Shown here in pieces: positions 7,745 through 17,081 of a DNA stretch of 64,000 bases. The notes under the pieces were generated by a model, which saw only the letters and a list, made by a program, of their open reading frames with translations, ran no database searches and was not told where the DNA came from. How positions within the stretch are numbered: the first letter of the stretch is position 1; each line of letters starts with the position of its first letter. Both the position numbers and the translations under genes were made by a program. The stretch is from positions 1 through 64,000 of the forward strand of contig CAZPAM010000001.1 in the NCBI GenBank assembly GCA_964584595.1, in the 5' to 3' direction. The DNA comes from Scalindua sp964584595 (GTDB lineage Bacteria; Planctomycetota; Brocadiia; Brocadiales; Scalinduaceae).

Positions 7745-9019
7745 CTACTTTATTTTCACTTTACCATAAACAGCATTATTACCGAGTTCTTCCTCAATCC
7801 TTAACAGCTGGTTGTATTTACATATACGGTCTGTTCTGGAAAGTGAGCCTGTTTTGATTTGCCCTGCATTGGTTGCTACCGCAAAATCAGAAATGATAGT
7901 ATCTTCCGTTTCTCCGGAGCGGTGTGATATGACGGTAGTGTAGCCCTTTGATTTAGCCATTTCTATTGTTTGTATGGTTTCTGTAATTGTACCTATCTGA
8001 TTAAGCTTGATCAATATTGAATTGGCTATACCCAGATCAATACCTTTTTTAAACCTATTTATATTTGTGACAAACAAGTCATCTCCAACGAGCTGTACCC
8101 TGCTGCCAAGTTTTTCAGTTAATGCCTTCCAGCCATCCCAATCATCCTCTGCCAGACCGTCTTCTATCGAAAAAATAGGATAGTTAGAGATCAGGCCTTC
8201 AAAAAACGAGATCATACCTTCAATAGATTTCTCCGGTTCATCTTCAGCCTTTAAAACATATTTCCCATCTTTATAAACTTCGTTTGCAGCTACATCCAGC
8301 GCCAGTAATACATCCTTACCCGGTTCGTAACCGGCCTTATTTATGGCTTCCACTATAGTCCCCAGTGCCTCCTCATTACACTTTAACTCCGGGGCAAAAC
8401 CGCCTTCATCACCTACATTTGTGTTGTATCCTTTGGCATTAAGGATCTTCTTTAAACAATGAAAGACTTCTGCACCAATTCTCAATGCATCTCTAAAGCA
8501 GTCAGCCCCCACCGGCATTATCATAAATTCCTGAATATCAAGATTGTTATCGGCATGCTCACCACCATTAATTATATTCATCATGGGTACGGGTATTATA
8601 TGGGCATCATCGTTTCCAAGATACTTATATACCGGTTTGTTTGATGCGCTTGCAGCCGCTCTTGCTATAGCAATTGATACACCCAGGATGGCATTAGCCC
8701 CCAGGTTGCTTTTATTCTCTGTACCATCGAGTTCTATCATAAGTTTATCTATATTTTCCTGTTCGGAAGGATCTAAACCTCTTATCTTTGGGCCTATTGT
8801 GTCTGCCACGTTGTTAACTGCCTTGGTAACGCCCTTTCCAAGGTATCGTTTTGGATCAGCATCTCTCAGTTCACAGGCTTCATGACGGCCTGTAGATGCC
8901 CCTGATGGGACTGCCGCCCGCCCTACTGTGCCATCGTCAAGTATTATGTCTACTTCAACTGTCGGATTACCTCTGGAGTCGAGTATTTCCCTTGCAATGG
9001 TTTTTTCTATCTTTGCCAT
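7745..9019 (-). CDS. eno: Enolase
   Basis: Enolase converts 2-phosphoglycerate to phosphoenolpyruvate in glycolysis and gluconeogenesis. The 424-residue protein has the full family pattern. AREILDSRGNPTVEVD opens it, GAVPSGAST-type loop residues follow (AAVPSGASTGRHEACELRD read in pieces), then MNIINGGEHADN, GDEGGFAPEL, the Mg ligands in SIEDGLAEDDW and DDLFVTN, and VISHRSGETEDT. It is the first gene of a minus-strand operon with the FtsB-like gene and proA. A consensus promoter lies at 9061-9090. Confidence 0.98.
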   Translation of the reverse strand: MAKIEKTIAREILDSRGNPTVEVDIILDDGTVGRAAVPSGASTGRHEACELRDADPKRYLGKGVTKAVNNVADTIGPKIRGLDPSEQENIDKLMIELDGTENKSNLGANAILGVSIAIARAAASASNKPVYKYLGNDDAHIIPVPMMNIINGGEHADNNLDIQEFMIMPVGADCFRDALRIGAEVFHCLKKILNAKGYNTNVGDEGGFAPELKCNEEALGTIVEAINKAGYEPGKDVLLALDVAANEVYKDGKYVLKAEDEPEKSIEGMISFFEGLISNYPIFSIEDGLAEDDWDGWKALTEKLGSRVQLVGDDLFVTNINRFKKGIDLGIANSILIKLNQIGTITETIQTIEMAKSKGYTTVISHRSGETEDTIISDFAVATNAGQIKTGSLSRTDRICKYNQLLRIEEELGNNAVYGKVKIK

Positions 9020-9060
9020 GCCTTGTCCCCTGCTAATCTTTAATAAAATTTAATAGTAGT

Positions 9061-9090
9061 CTTATATCAAAAAGGCACAAATCCTGTCAA
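9061..9090 (-). promoter_or_regulatory. Sigma-70-type promoter for eno operon
   Basis: On the minus strand, TTGACA (complement of 9085-9090) and TATAAG (complement of 9061-9066) are separated by 18 bases, about 40 bases upstream of the eno ATG. Predicted by consensus only. Confidence 0.55.
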
Positions 9091-9211
9091 TTACAAACTA
9101 CCCTGTCGAATCTGGAACCCCAGGGCACTTCACCCTTTATCATATTAAATCCTTGAAATACCATTTATATGCGATTAGACTAAACGAATTAAAGAAAGGA
9201 TGGCAGGCAAT

Positions 9212-9382
9212 ATGGAAGATAATATGAAGATTATTGTAGTTGCAACGGCCGGCGGAATTGAGATTGTGATAGAAGGTGAAAGAATTGAAGATGCTTATAC
9301 CCTGGCACTTTCGAAGCCACAGGCGACAGAACTCGCTCTAAACATACTGAACACCATATACAAGACAGGAGCGAAACTATAA
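9212..9382 (+). CDS. Small hypothetical protein
   Basis: A short protein, 56 residues from the ATG at 9212, with alternative in-frame ATGs at 9200 and 9224. AAAGGA at 9195-9200 is too close to the first ATG and better placed for 9212. The sequence alternates beta-like stretches (KIIVVATAGGIEIVIEGERI) with a helix (KPQATELALNILNTIY). I do not recognise a family. It sits alone between divergent eno and csrA. A real gene seems likely from its composition and Shine-Dalgarno sequence. Confidence 0.5.
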   Translation: MEDNMKIIVVATAGGIEIVIEGERIEDAYTLALSKPQATELALNILNTIYKTGAKL

Positions 9383-9518
9383 CCAATTGTTGGCAGATAC
9401 GCTCTTACTACGTAAATCATCTTGACTTGAGATATATTATTTATAAACTACAGCATAGTGTAGCACAGATCAATAATCGCTCAATATCCAGATAAAATTT
9501 TAATGAGGAATATGAAAT

Positions 9519-9728
9519 ATGCTTATACTAACAAGAAGGTTAGGCGAAAGCATCATAATTGAGGATAATATAAAAGTAACTGTTGTAGATATTAACAATC
9601 AACAAATCAAACTGGGGATTGATGCTCCAAAGCACATAACTATAAATAGAGAAGAGGTTGCCAAAAAAGTTAAAGATGAAAATCAGTTATCGTCTAATTC
9701 GATGATAATTGGTGTTGAAAAGGAATGA
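9519..9728 (+). CDS. csrA: Carbon storage regulator CsrA
   Basis: CsrA is a dimeric RNA-binding regulator that blocks or stabilises mRNAs at GGA motifs. The 69-residue protein has the full family core: MLILTRRLGESIIIEDNI, VDINNQQIKLGIDAP, INREEV with the conserved Arg. The tail is slightly longer than in E. coli. TGAGGA precedes the start by about ten bases and is itself a possible CsrA site in the leader, compatible with autoregulation. A small hairpin (CTACA/TGTAG) lies further upstream near 9449-9464. Its targets cannot be told from this window. Confidence 0.93.
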   Translation: MLILTRRLGESIIIEDNIKVTVVDINNQQIKLGIDAPKHITINREEVAKKVKDENQLSSNSMIIGVEKE

Positions 9729-9769
9729 TGGCAATTACTTTTACTTTATATAGTTTCTTCCCATTAAAC

Positions 9770-9788
9770 GCCTGCCTGAGCGGGTGGC
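9770..9788. repeat. GC-rich intergenic palindrome, copy B (degenerate)
   Basis: GCCTGCC, loop TGAGC, GGGTGGC: the left arm equals that of the other copies, while the right arm matches at 5 of 7 positions. It lies between the convergent ends of csrA and the DUF362 gene. Confidence 0.45.
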
Positions 9789-9805
9789 TACAGTATAATT
9801 GACTC

Positions 9806-10999
9806 CTACTGCAATCTTTCTACACCAAGGAACACTGCCATTTTCAAGAAAGCCCTGCCAAGAAATGTGCGTTTCATCACAATCGCCTTGTAATTGCACA
9901 CCTCGTCACAGCAAAAGCATCCAATACATTTGTCCTCATCAACGATTACCCTGCCATCAGGAGCGGACATCGCTTTTGCCGGACAATTTCTGATACATTC
10001 ATAACATCTTGTACAATTCGGTTCATATATTGAAGATACAGACGAACAGCTATTGTCAAACATCTTTGCAAGCAGAAAATTTGGAATATAGTTGGATGCA
10101 AAATCCTGTGCAGAGCTGGAAGGCTTTTTAAAATCGGCAACTGTAACCTTGCTGATTTCCTCACCTGAAACATCGATCTTGCTCATATCTGCAGTACCCA
10201 GCTTTCTTTCGTGAGCATACCTGATTATAGGTACTTTCATGGGGTCAAAGCCGATAATTGTACTGGCCACTGCATCTAACGCAACACCATCAAAACCAGC
10301 AATAATTAATCCTACCTTTCTCGGATCTCCGGCGTTAGGGCCGTTACCTTCCATCCCGATAACAGCATCCATTATTGTGATGTGAGGCTGCACCATCTCA
10401 AAAACATCGACCAATGCCTGTGCCATTGATCTGTTCTTTGGTGCAAGCAGATGTACATCCTTCTTTCCATTTGCAGGAATGGAGCCAAACATATTCTTAA
10501 TCGCACCCGTATATCTTGTCAGTCCATGTGTTTTCAGCTTCGGGACAGACACTACGACATCTACTGATTTAACAGTCTTTGCAATCTTAAATTCTTTTAA
10601 GATTGCTGCATTTTTATTTGTTATGTCAAGCGCTTCATCCTTGTCAAAGTTTACGATAATGGCTCCAGTATCTTCTGCAACCTTGTCTATTTGTGTAACC
10701 CTGAAACCCTTATCAGTTGAACCTGTCCTGAGGCTACCGCAAGAGTCTCCAATGTAGACCTCGCACCCATAATCATCTTGAAAAATACCAACAAGCGCCC
10801 TGATGACGGCAGGATGTGTATTAACCGCCCTTTCCGGCCCCAATGAGGCGGAAAGAAGGTTCAGTTTCAACAGCACCTTCATTCCGGGCCTTACAATAGT
10901 ATCAATGTTGCCAATCAAGCTCAGACATCTTTTAGTCGCAGCACTGACTTCTTCTAATTCATAATCATCACAACGTGAGATTGCAATCGTTGTCATCAT
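9806..10999 (-). CDS. DUF362 protein with C-terminal 2[4Fe-4S] ferredoxin domain
   Basis: 397 residues. The N-terminal ~290 are a DUF362 domain (VLLKLNLLSA, NTHPAVIRALV, VSVPKLKTHGLTRYTGAIKN, MEGNGPNAGDPRKVG). The C-terminal ~60 carry two 4Fe-4S motifs, CTRCYECIRNCP and CIGCFCCDEVC. Such proteins are predicted iron-sulfur proteins of unknown substrate and are common in anaerobes. No signal peptide is evident, so it is probably cytoplasmic. It is monocistronic, convergent with csrA. An alternative start is the second Met. The domain assignment is firm; the function is unknown. Confidence 0.9.
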   Translation of the reverse strand: MMTTIAISRCDDYELEEVSAATKRCLSLIGNIDTIVRPGMKVLLKLNLLSASLGPERAVNTHPAVIRALVGIFQDDYGCEVYIGDSCGSLRTGSTDKGFRVTQIDKVAEDTGAIIVNFDKDEALDITNKNAAILKEFKIAKTVKSVDVVVSVPKLKTHGLTRYTGAIKNMFGSIPANGKKDVHLLAPKNRSMAQALVDVFEMVQPHITIMDAVIGMEGNGPNAGDPRKVGLIIAGFDGVALDAVASTIIGFDPMKVPIIRYAHERKLGTADMSKIDVSGEEISKVTVADFKKPSSSAQDFASNYIPNFLLAKMFDNSCSSVSSIYEPNCTRCYECIRNCPAKAMSAPDGRVIVDEDKCIGCFCCDEVCNYKAIVMKRTFLGRAFLKMAVFLGVERLQ

Positions 11000-11053
11000 T
11001 TATACCTTAATAAAATTGTTAATAACTATTCTGAAATCCTCCCGAAAGCCCCG

Positions 11054-11073
11054 CCTGCCACTTGTCTGGCAGG
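11054..11073. repeat. GC-rich intergenic palindrome, copy C
   Basis: Perfect 7-bp arms CCTGCCA / TGGCAGG with the loop CTTGTC, in the 195-base gap between the nitroreductase and DUF362 genes (both minus strand). Same element family as copies A, B and D. Confidence 0.65.
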
Positions 11074-11194
11074 GAGGTATAGCCCTGCTTCCCTGTTTGA
11101 TTGCCATGTAGGCAAAACCACGGGAATGTCAGATAATACAATATGTTTCCGCTGAAGCGTAGAACTGTATCAGGCATGGACAATGGCAGTACAT

Positions 11195-11701
11195 TCACGT
11201 GATTTCTCTTACCATTTCTTCAAGTGGTTTTCGAAAAGTTGGTTCAGGAATGGTCTCAGGGTAGCCCAGTGGTGTTAAAACCAGGGGCTCCATATTGTCA
11301 GGTATGTTTAAGACTTCCCTTACTACTTCTGGTTTAAAGGCCGCTATCCAGCAAGTACCAAGCCCTTCGGCAGAAGCAGCAAGTATTAAATGATCCATTG
11401 CTATTGCTACATCAACATCAACGTATCCCTTCCCATCATTTCTTTTCCAGGCATCATCTGGCAATGCACACGCACATACAATTACAGGGGCCGTATAAAA
11501 CCATTCCTGTGAATAGGCATCTTTCAGTTTTAGCTTGGTGTCTTCATCTTTAACTACGATAAGAGAGTATGGTTGCCTGTTTGCGGCAGTTGGTGAAAGC
11601 CGTGCGGCATTCAGGATTCGACTAAGTTTGCCGTCTTCCACAGGATCTTTTTTATATGCCCTTATGCTTCTCCTATTGCTTATTACTTCATAAAATTCCA
11701 T
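11195..11701 (-). CDS. Nitroreductase-family FMN protein
   Basis: 168 residues with the typical short nitroreductase fold. ISNRRSIRAYKKDPV at the N-terminus contacts FMN phosphate, followed by LSPTAANRQPYSLIVV, a central VDVAIAMDHLILAASAEGLGTCW, and LTPLGYPE near the end. These enzymes use NAD(P)H and FMN to reduce nitro compounds, quinones or related substrates as dimers. The substrate is unknown. It is divergent from ispH-ubiA with a 196-base intergenic region and has no obvious operon partner. Confidence 0.9.
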   Translation of the reverse strand: MEFYEVISNRRSIRAYKKDPVEDGKLSRILNAARLSPTAANRQPYSLIVVKDEDTKLKLKDAYSQEWFYTAPVIVCACALPDDAWKRNDGKGYVDVDVAIAMDHLILAASAEGLGTCWIAAFKPEVVREVLNIPDNMEPLVLTPLGYPETIPEPTFRKPLEEMVREIT

Positions 11702-11792
11702 TATATACTCCTTTATATTTTTACCTGAAATGATCGGTCGAGCCGGAATTATAATATTTCTCGTGGTAAAATCTTATCAAATCTGAATTTCT

Positions 11793-11821
11793 TTGACAAG
11801 AAAATTGTATGGTGATAGTAT
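11793..11821 (+). promoter_or_regulatory. Sigma-70-type promoter for ispH-ubiA
   Basis: TTGACA at 11793-11798 and TAGTAT at 11816-11821 with ideal 17-base spacing, giving a leader of about 70 bases before the ATG at 11898. Predicted by consensus only. Confidence 0.6.
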
Positions 11822-11897
11822 TACTTACAGAAGATTTTAGTGTATATGTAGATTGGCCGGATCTGTCGGCCTTATGTAAGTATAGGAATGGTTAAAA

Positions 11898-13643
11898 ATG
11901 CGAGTAATAGTTGCGAAAACGGCAGGCTTTTGCATGGGTGTGCGCAAGGCCATGGACAATGTCCTTGATGCTGCAAATAAAAGGCAGAGAGATGACGGCA
12001 CCGTCTACACAGAAGGGCCACTAATACATAACCCCCAAGTACTTGAGAAACTGGAGAAAAAGGGGATAAGAGCTCTCAATGAAGATACTGACCTGACCAA
12101 AAGTACGGTAGTTATAAGGGCACATGGTATTACACCCAAAAGAAGGCAGGAGCTTGAAGCATCTGGAGCGGAGGTTTGCGATGCAACCTGCCCTCGTGTG
12201 AAACGGGTACAATTAATCATAGAGGAACATGCAAAGAAAGGATACTCTACCATTATAGTAGGCGACGAAGGACATGCTGAAGTGATTGGTCTACTTGGAT
12301 ATACGGAAGGCAATGGTTATGTAATTCCATCACCGGAGGATGTGTCCAGTTTGCCGGACATGGAGAAAATTTGTGTTGTTGCCCAGACGACACAGGATAT
12401 GAATACTTATGCATTAACAGTAGAGAAGCTTAAGCATAGATATGGAGACCACGAGGTATTTGACACGATTTGCAGCTCCACATCAAGACGACAGGAAGAA
12501 GTAATAAATTTGAGCGAAGAAGTAGATGCAATGATTGTCGTTGGTGGCAGAGGCAGTGCTAATACAAACAGGTTAGTTCAAATCTCTGTAGATAGAGGTA
12601 CGCCTACATTCCTGGTAGAAACAGAAGATGAACTGGATTTAAGAAAACTTGTAGACTACAACGTGATTGGTGTGACAGCCGGCGCTTCAACTCCTAACTG
12701 GCTACTCCAGAGAGTTGTTGACAAAGTACAGAATTTTAAAGGTAAAAAGATAAAAAAAATACGGATATTTACTGAAAAGGCAATTTCAATCTTAATTGGC
12801 AGTTTTATGTACATTGGAATTGGTGCTGCAAGTTTCAGCTACTCAAGCGCTGTTCTACTCGGTATTGATCCCAGGATTAAATACTGTGCGATCTCAACAC
12901 TGTTTCTGTTTTCAATGTATGTTTTAAACCATTTTGCAGACAAAGAGGCCGCTGCCTTGAGTGAACCATCCAGGGTAAAATTATTTGAAAGATATCAAAC
13001 CTTTTTTATAGTCCTGAGTATTACCGCGGCAATCACCTCTTTTGTTCTGGCATTTACAGTTAGCAAAGATGTATTTTTCTGTGTGTTTTTTGCAACTTTA
13101 TTTGGAATAGCATACAGGGTTTCTATAATTCCAAATAAATTTTCACGTTTTATTCGATATCGAAGTTTGGCACAGATTCCAGGTTCAAAGGCAATATTTA
13201 TAAGTATAACATGGGCGGTGAGTACCGGCTTAATTCCTTTCCTGGGAGCTGCAACGCCGTCATTGTCAGCACTTCCTGTAGTATTAGCATTTACTTTCAG
13301 CATGGCCTTTATAAGGACAGTATTACTTGATGTAAAGGACGTCCAGGGTGATAGAATTATCGGTAAGGAAACAATACCGATAGCAATAGGAAAAGAAAGC
13401 ACGAAGGCGATTTTGGTTGCAATCTCAATATTATTGACAATACTATTGTTAATCAGCCCCACGATCGGTTGGACTTCAGAATTTTCATATTATCTTATCC
13501 CATGTGTTCTCTATGCTTGTGGATATTTGTATCTCTATCACATACGACTTATGCCTGGTGGATTAGTCTGTGAAAGTATTACCGATCTGAATTTTATCCT
13601 TGCCAGTATAATGGTAGTAATCTGGCAGTTTTTTATAATCTGA
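11898..13643 (+). CDS. IspH (HMBPP reductase) fused to a UbiA-family prenyltransferase
   Basis: One uninterrupted 581-residue frame. Residues 1 to ~280 are IspH/LytB, the 4Fe-4S enzyme making IPP and DMAPP at the end of the MEP pathway. Its three cluster cysteines are Cys12 (GFCMGV), Cys98 (DATCPRV) and Cys192 (TICSSTSRRQEE), and the conserved His residues fall at 44, 76 and 126. From ~290 on it is a polytopic UbiA-type prenyltransferase with two Asp-rich loops. One is degenerate (NHFADKEA near 345); the second is DVKDVQGDRIIGKE near 480. UbiA enzymes attach polyprenyl chains to aromatic or other acceptors in the membrane. The fusion would tether precursor synthesis to a membrane prenylation step. 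The acceptor is unknown. A strong promoter precedes it, and DUF502 follows 27 bases later. Confidence 0.88.
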   Translation: MRVIVAKTAGFCMGVRKAMDNVLDAANKRQRDDGTVYTEGPLIHNPQVLEKLEKKGIRALNEDTDLTKSTVVIRAHGITPKRRQELEASGAEVCDATCPRVKRVQLIIEEHAKKGYSTIIVGDEGHAEVIGLLGYTEGNGYVIPSPEDVSSLPDMEKICVVAQTTQDMNTYALTVEKLKHRYGDHEVFDTICSSTSRRQEEVINLSEEVDAMIVVGGRGSANTNRLVQISVDRGTPTFLVETEDELDLRKLVDYNVIGVTAGASTPNWLLQRVVDKVQNFKGKKIKKIRIFTEKAISILIGSFMYIGIGAASFSYSSAVLLGIDPRIKYCAISTLFLFSMYVLNHFADKEAAALSEPSRVKLFERYQTFFIVLSITAAITSFVLAFTVSKDVFFCVFFATLFGIAYRVSIIPNKFSRFIRYRSLAQIPGSKAIFISITWAVSTGLIPFLGAATPSLSALPVVLAFTFSMAFIRTVLLDVKDVQGDRIIGKETIPIAIGKESTKAILVAISILLTILLLISPTIGWTSEFSYYLIPCVLYACGYLYLYHIRLMPGGLVCESITDLNFILASIMVVIWQFFII

Positions 13644-13670
13644 TGTCTTAAGTTTCAGAATTATCTAAAT

Positions 13671-14351
13671 ATGAAAACAGGAAAACTTTACACTAGAGAT
13701 TTCAGGAAGAACACTAGAAGGAAATTAGTTGCAGGCCTTCTTGTTGTTTTTCCAATCTTTATCACATTTATTGTAATAAAATTTTTGTTCGGTTTAATAG
13801 GAGGAATCCTCTCTCCTGTAGTGGAAAAAGCCTTCATTCTTCTGGGATCTTCTCCAAAAAGCACAGTTGATGATTTTGTTGTCACATCAATTGCGTTTAT
13901 ACTCACCTTTTCAGCACTTTATTTTATCGGAGTTATAGCTACTAATTTCTTTGGAAAGCTAATCTTAAATTTTTTCGAAACAATTCTGCACAAGACTCCC
14001 ATTATTAATAACATATACACATCTTCGAAAAAATTGATTGAGATTATCAGTCTCCCGAGTAGACAATCTTTTAAACGTGTGGTTATAGTTGAATACCCGA
14101 GAGTCGGCATGAAGGCATTTGCATTTGTCACCGGAAACATAAAGACAAAAGACGGAACGGAACTAACAAGTATATTTGTTCCAACTACCCCAAATCCTAC
14201 TTCCGGTTTTCTAATTTATCTTTCAGAGGATGATATTGTAGAAACCGACATGGATATAGAGGAAGGAATGAAGTTGATTATTTCAGGTGGGATATTGGTA
14301 CCGGAACACTTGGAGTTCCACAAAGGTAATTTGACAACTGAGGCGAAGTAA
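13671..14351 (+). CDS. DUF502 membrane protein
   Basis: 226 residues with two N-terminal membrane helices (~22-47 and ~68-92) and a soluble C-terminal domain. The match to DUF502 rests on ILHKTPIINNIYTSSKKL, FKRVVIVEYPRVGM, IFVPTTPNPTSGFL and IISGGILVPE. The biochemical role of this family is not established. It lies 27 bases after the IspH-UbiA gene on the same strand, so co-transcription is likely. A link to prenyl-lipid or envelope biology is only contextual. Confidence 0.85.
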   Translation: MKTGKLYTRDFRKNTRRKLVAGLLVVFPIFITFIVIKFLFGLIGGILSPVVEKAFILLGSSPKSTVDDFVVTSIAFILTFSALYFIGVIATNFFGKLILNFFETILHKTPIINNIYTSSKKLIEIISLPSRQSFKRVVIVEYPRVGMKAFAFVTGNIKTKDGTELTSIFVPTTPNPTSGFLIYLSEDDIVETDMDIEEGMKLIISGGILVPEHLEFHKGNLTTEAK

Positions 14352-14475
14352 GAATAGAAATTCCGGAATTCCCTGGTCCCACCGACACACAACAACCATT
14401 CCCGTTTAGATCTCTTTATCAATCTGTTCAATTAGCCCCGGTGGGCAAGACACAAATACAAAAGGAGTGAGAAGC

Positions 14476-15747
14476 TTGATTAACAGCCACAAATTAATTC
14501 AAATCAAACAGAGATTTCCATCTTATTCGGTAGAAGATGTAACCGAAAGAGTTAAATCGGAAATAGCTAATCTAAAACTGCAGAAACGGATTAAGCCCGG
14601 TGACAGTATCGCAATTACTGCCGGTAGTCGTGGTATTACAGATATAAATGTGATTACCAGAATAGTTATTGATGAATTAATTAAGTTGCAAGGAAAACCA
14701 TTTATAATACCGGCCATGGGTAGTCATGGAGGCGCAACAGTCAGTGGCCAACTTAAAGTATTAGAAGGGTATGGTATTACAGAAAAGAAGATGGGGGTGC
14801 CAATAAAAGCCACCATGGATGTTGTTAAAATTGGAGAAAGCAACAATGGTATTCCTGTTTATATTGATAAAAATGTTATTAATGCAGATCACGTTGTAGC
14901 AATTAATAGAATAAAGGCGCATACACGTTTTGCAGGTGAGATTGAAAGCGGGTTAACAAAAATGTTGCTGGTCGGGCTTGGCAAGGATGTTGGTGCCAGG
15001 GTATACCATAGGGCTATAATGAAGAATAGTTTTGACATGATTGTTGAATCCGCCCTTCCGTTAGTTTTGTCAAAACTATCTGTTTTGTTTGGATTAGCGA
15101 TAATTGAGAATGCTTATGGCAAGGTTGCAAATATCAGTGTGATGAGGGGAGAAGATATCATTAAAGAAGAACCCGGACTTAAAAAGAAATCTTTTGAATT
15201 GATGGCAAAGCTACCCTTCAGGAATATAAATTTGCTGATTGTTGACAATATGGGTAAGGATATAAGCGGCACCGGTATGGATACAAATATTATTGAACGC
15301 AAAGATGAGAATTCTAGTAAAACCCGGAATGAAGGTGCGAAAATATCAAGAATATTCGTACGTGATCTGACTCCAAATTCGCATGGTAATGCTTGTGGTA
15401 TTGGACTGGCAGATTTCACTACACGAAAATTAGTGGACAAGATCAACTTTCAGGAAACGTATATAAATTGCGTTACGGCCCTCCGACCAGAAGGAGCAAA
15501 GATTCCTATGACTTTTGAATGCGACAAAGACGCCATAGAAGCGGCAGTATCAACATGCGGTATTGAAAATCCTGAGGACATGAAGATTGTATGGATAAAG
15601 AACACACTCGATTTAGAAAAGGTTATTGTATCCGAAGGGTATCTTGATGATTTAAATGGACGTGATAATCTTGAGGAAATATCCTCTTCCAGAAAAATTA
15701 CCTTTGATTCTTCCGGTAATCTTCCACTTTTTGATATGTGGGGTTAA
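14476..15747 (+). CDS. LarA-like protein (lactate racemase N-terminal domain, DUF2088)
   Basis: 423 residues related to the N-terminal domain of nickel-pincer lactate racemase LarA. Matching parts are PAMGSHGGATVSGQ, the His-containing AINRIKAHTRFAGEIESGL, and VGLGKDVGARVYH. It lacks the usual LarBCE cofactor genes nearby, so racemase activity is doubtful. Such standalone proteins are often annotated simply as DUF2088. Start: a GTG at 14467 overlaps the ribosome-binding site AAGGAG (14462-14467), while TTG at 14476 sits eight bases beyond it and is preferred. The stop codon abuts the glgC stop on the other strand with no gap. Confidence 0.75.
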   Translation: MINSHKLIQIKQRFPSYSVEDVTERVKSEIANLKLQKRIKPGDSIAITAGSRGITDINVITRIVIDELIKLQGKPFIIPAMGSHGGATVSGQLKVLEGYGITEKKMGVPIKATMDVVKIGESNNGIPVYIDKNVINADHVVAINRIKAHTRFAGEIESGLTKMLLVGLGKDVGARVYHRAIMKNSFDMIVESALPLVLSKLSVLFGLAIIENAYGKVANISVMRGEDIIKEEPGLKKKSFELMAKLPFRNINLLIVDNMGKDISGTGMDTNIIERKDENSSKTRNEGAKISRIFVRDLTPNSHGNACGIGLADFTTRKLVDKINFQETYINCVTALRPEGAKIPMTFECDKDAIEAAVSTCGIENPEDMKIVWIKNTLDLEKVIVSEGYLDDLNGRDNLEEISSSRKITFDSSGNLPLFDMWG

Positions 15748-16989
15748 TTATATCAGATGCATTTCCTTACGTACGACTGTTATACCGCTATCGGTTACGG
15801 TAAAGTGCTTGGAATCTTCTTCCCTGTTGTAACCAATGCTCATGTAGTCCGGAATATTTACTGATTTGTCTATTATAGCCTTTCGGATCTTTACATTCTC
15901 ACCAATCCTGACACTCTCCATTATAATTGAATCGTATATTTCGGAATTAGTGTCTACTCTGACATCAGGTGACAAAACGCACCCTTCTACCTTTGCACCA
16001 CTGATAATACATCCTCCGGAAACAATAGAATTCAAGATCATATCTGTTCGTTCTTCTGGAAGGGTTTTCTTAAAAGTTGTTTTTGCAGGCGGGTTTTGTT
16101 CCTGATGAGTACGGATTGGCCAATCTTTGTCGTAAAGATCAAATTCCGGCGACTCTTGTACGAGGTCCATATTCGCCTCCCAGTAAGCATCCAGAGTACC
16201 TATATCACGCCAGTAGTTTGGGTTATTATTGGTTCCATCTGCAAATGGGTATGCATATACTCTCTTTGAATGTATCATTTCAGGTATTATGTTCTTTCCA
16301 AAATCATGATTTGTGTCCTGCTTGGCATCATCGATTATTGCTTTAACCAAAGTTGTGGTATTAAATAAATATATTCCCATCGAGACCAGAGCAGTTTCCG
16401 GGTTATGTGGCGAAGGAATCGGTTCAGACGGTTTTTCATGAAATCCAACAATTCTGTTTTCTTCATCTGTTATTATTACGCCAAATCTTTTCCCTTCATT
16501 CAGGGGAACTTCCATACATGCTATTGTAAGATCTGCTTTATTTTCCAGATGAAAGAGGGCCATACTTCTGTAATCCATTTTATAAATGTGGTCTCCGGAA
16601 AGTATCAAGACCATTTCAGGCTGCTCTTTCTCAAGTGTGTATATATTCTGGTAAACAGCATCCGCAGTTCCTTGATACCATTGATCGCTGATCCTTTGCT
16701 GGGGAGGTATCTGCTCTATGTACTCACTTAATTCGTTATTAAAAATATTCCACCCAAGTCTCAAATGTTTATCGAGAGAAAATGATTTGTATTGTGTCAA
16801 AACTACAATCTTGCGTAATCCGGAATTCAGGCAATTACTTAACGTAAAGTCTATTATCCTGTATATTCCTCCAAAAGGCACAGCAGGCTTCGCCCTGTCT
16901 TTAGTCAGTGGATACAATCGTTCTCCCTGACCCCCCGCAAGGATTATGGTAAGTATTTTATCATAAGCTTGTGTATTATTTAAAGACAT
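15748..16989 (-). CDS. glgC: Glucose-1-phosphate adenylyltransferase
   Basis: GlgC makes ADP-glucose from glucose-1-phosphate and ATP, the committed step of bacterial glycogen synthesis. The 413-residue protein shows LAGGQGERLYPLTKDRAKPA, WYQGTADAVYQN, LILSGDHIYKMDY, VGFHEKPSEP and a C-terminal left-handed beta-helix (SGGCIISGAKVEGCVLSPDV). Length is normal. No other glg genes are in the window. galT, 2.4 kb away in the same direction, also handles sugar-1-phosphates. Confidence 0.96.
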   Translation of the reverse strand: MSLNNTQAYDKILTIILAGGQGERLYPLTKDRAKPAVPFGGIYRIIDFTLSNCLNSGLRKIVVLTQYKSFSLDKHLRLGWNIFNNELSEYIEQIPPQQRISDQWYQGTADAVYQNIYTLEKEQPEMVLILSGDHIYKMDYRSMALFHLENKADLTIACMEVPLNEGKRFGVIITDEENRIVGFHEKPSEPIPSPHNPETALVSMGIYLFNTTTLVKAIIDDAKQDTNHDFGKNIIPEMIHSKRVYAYPFADGTNNNPNYWRDIGTLDAYWEANMDLVQESPEFDLYDKDWPIRTHQEQNPPAKTTFKKTLPEERTDMILNSIVSGGCIISGAKVEGCVLSPDVRVDTNSEIYDSIIMESVRIGENVKIRKAIIDKSVNIPDYMSIGYNREEDSKHFTVTDSGITVVRKEMHLI

Positions 16990-17081
16990 GTCTTTTCACT
17001 CTGGTATTAATTGTTATTTAGCCCTGATTTTCTATCATGGATTCAGGAAAAACTATATAACCATGATTTGTCCTCGTCAGA

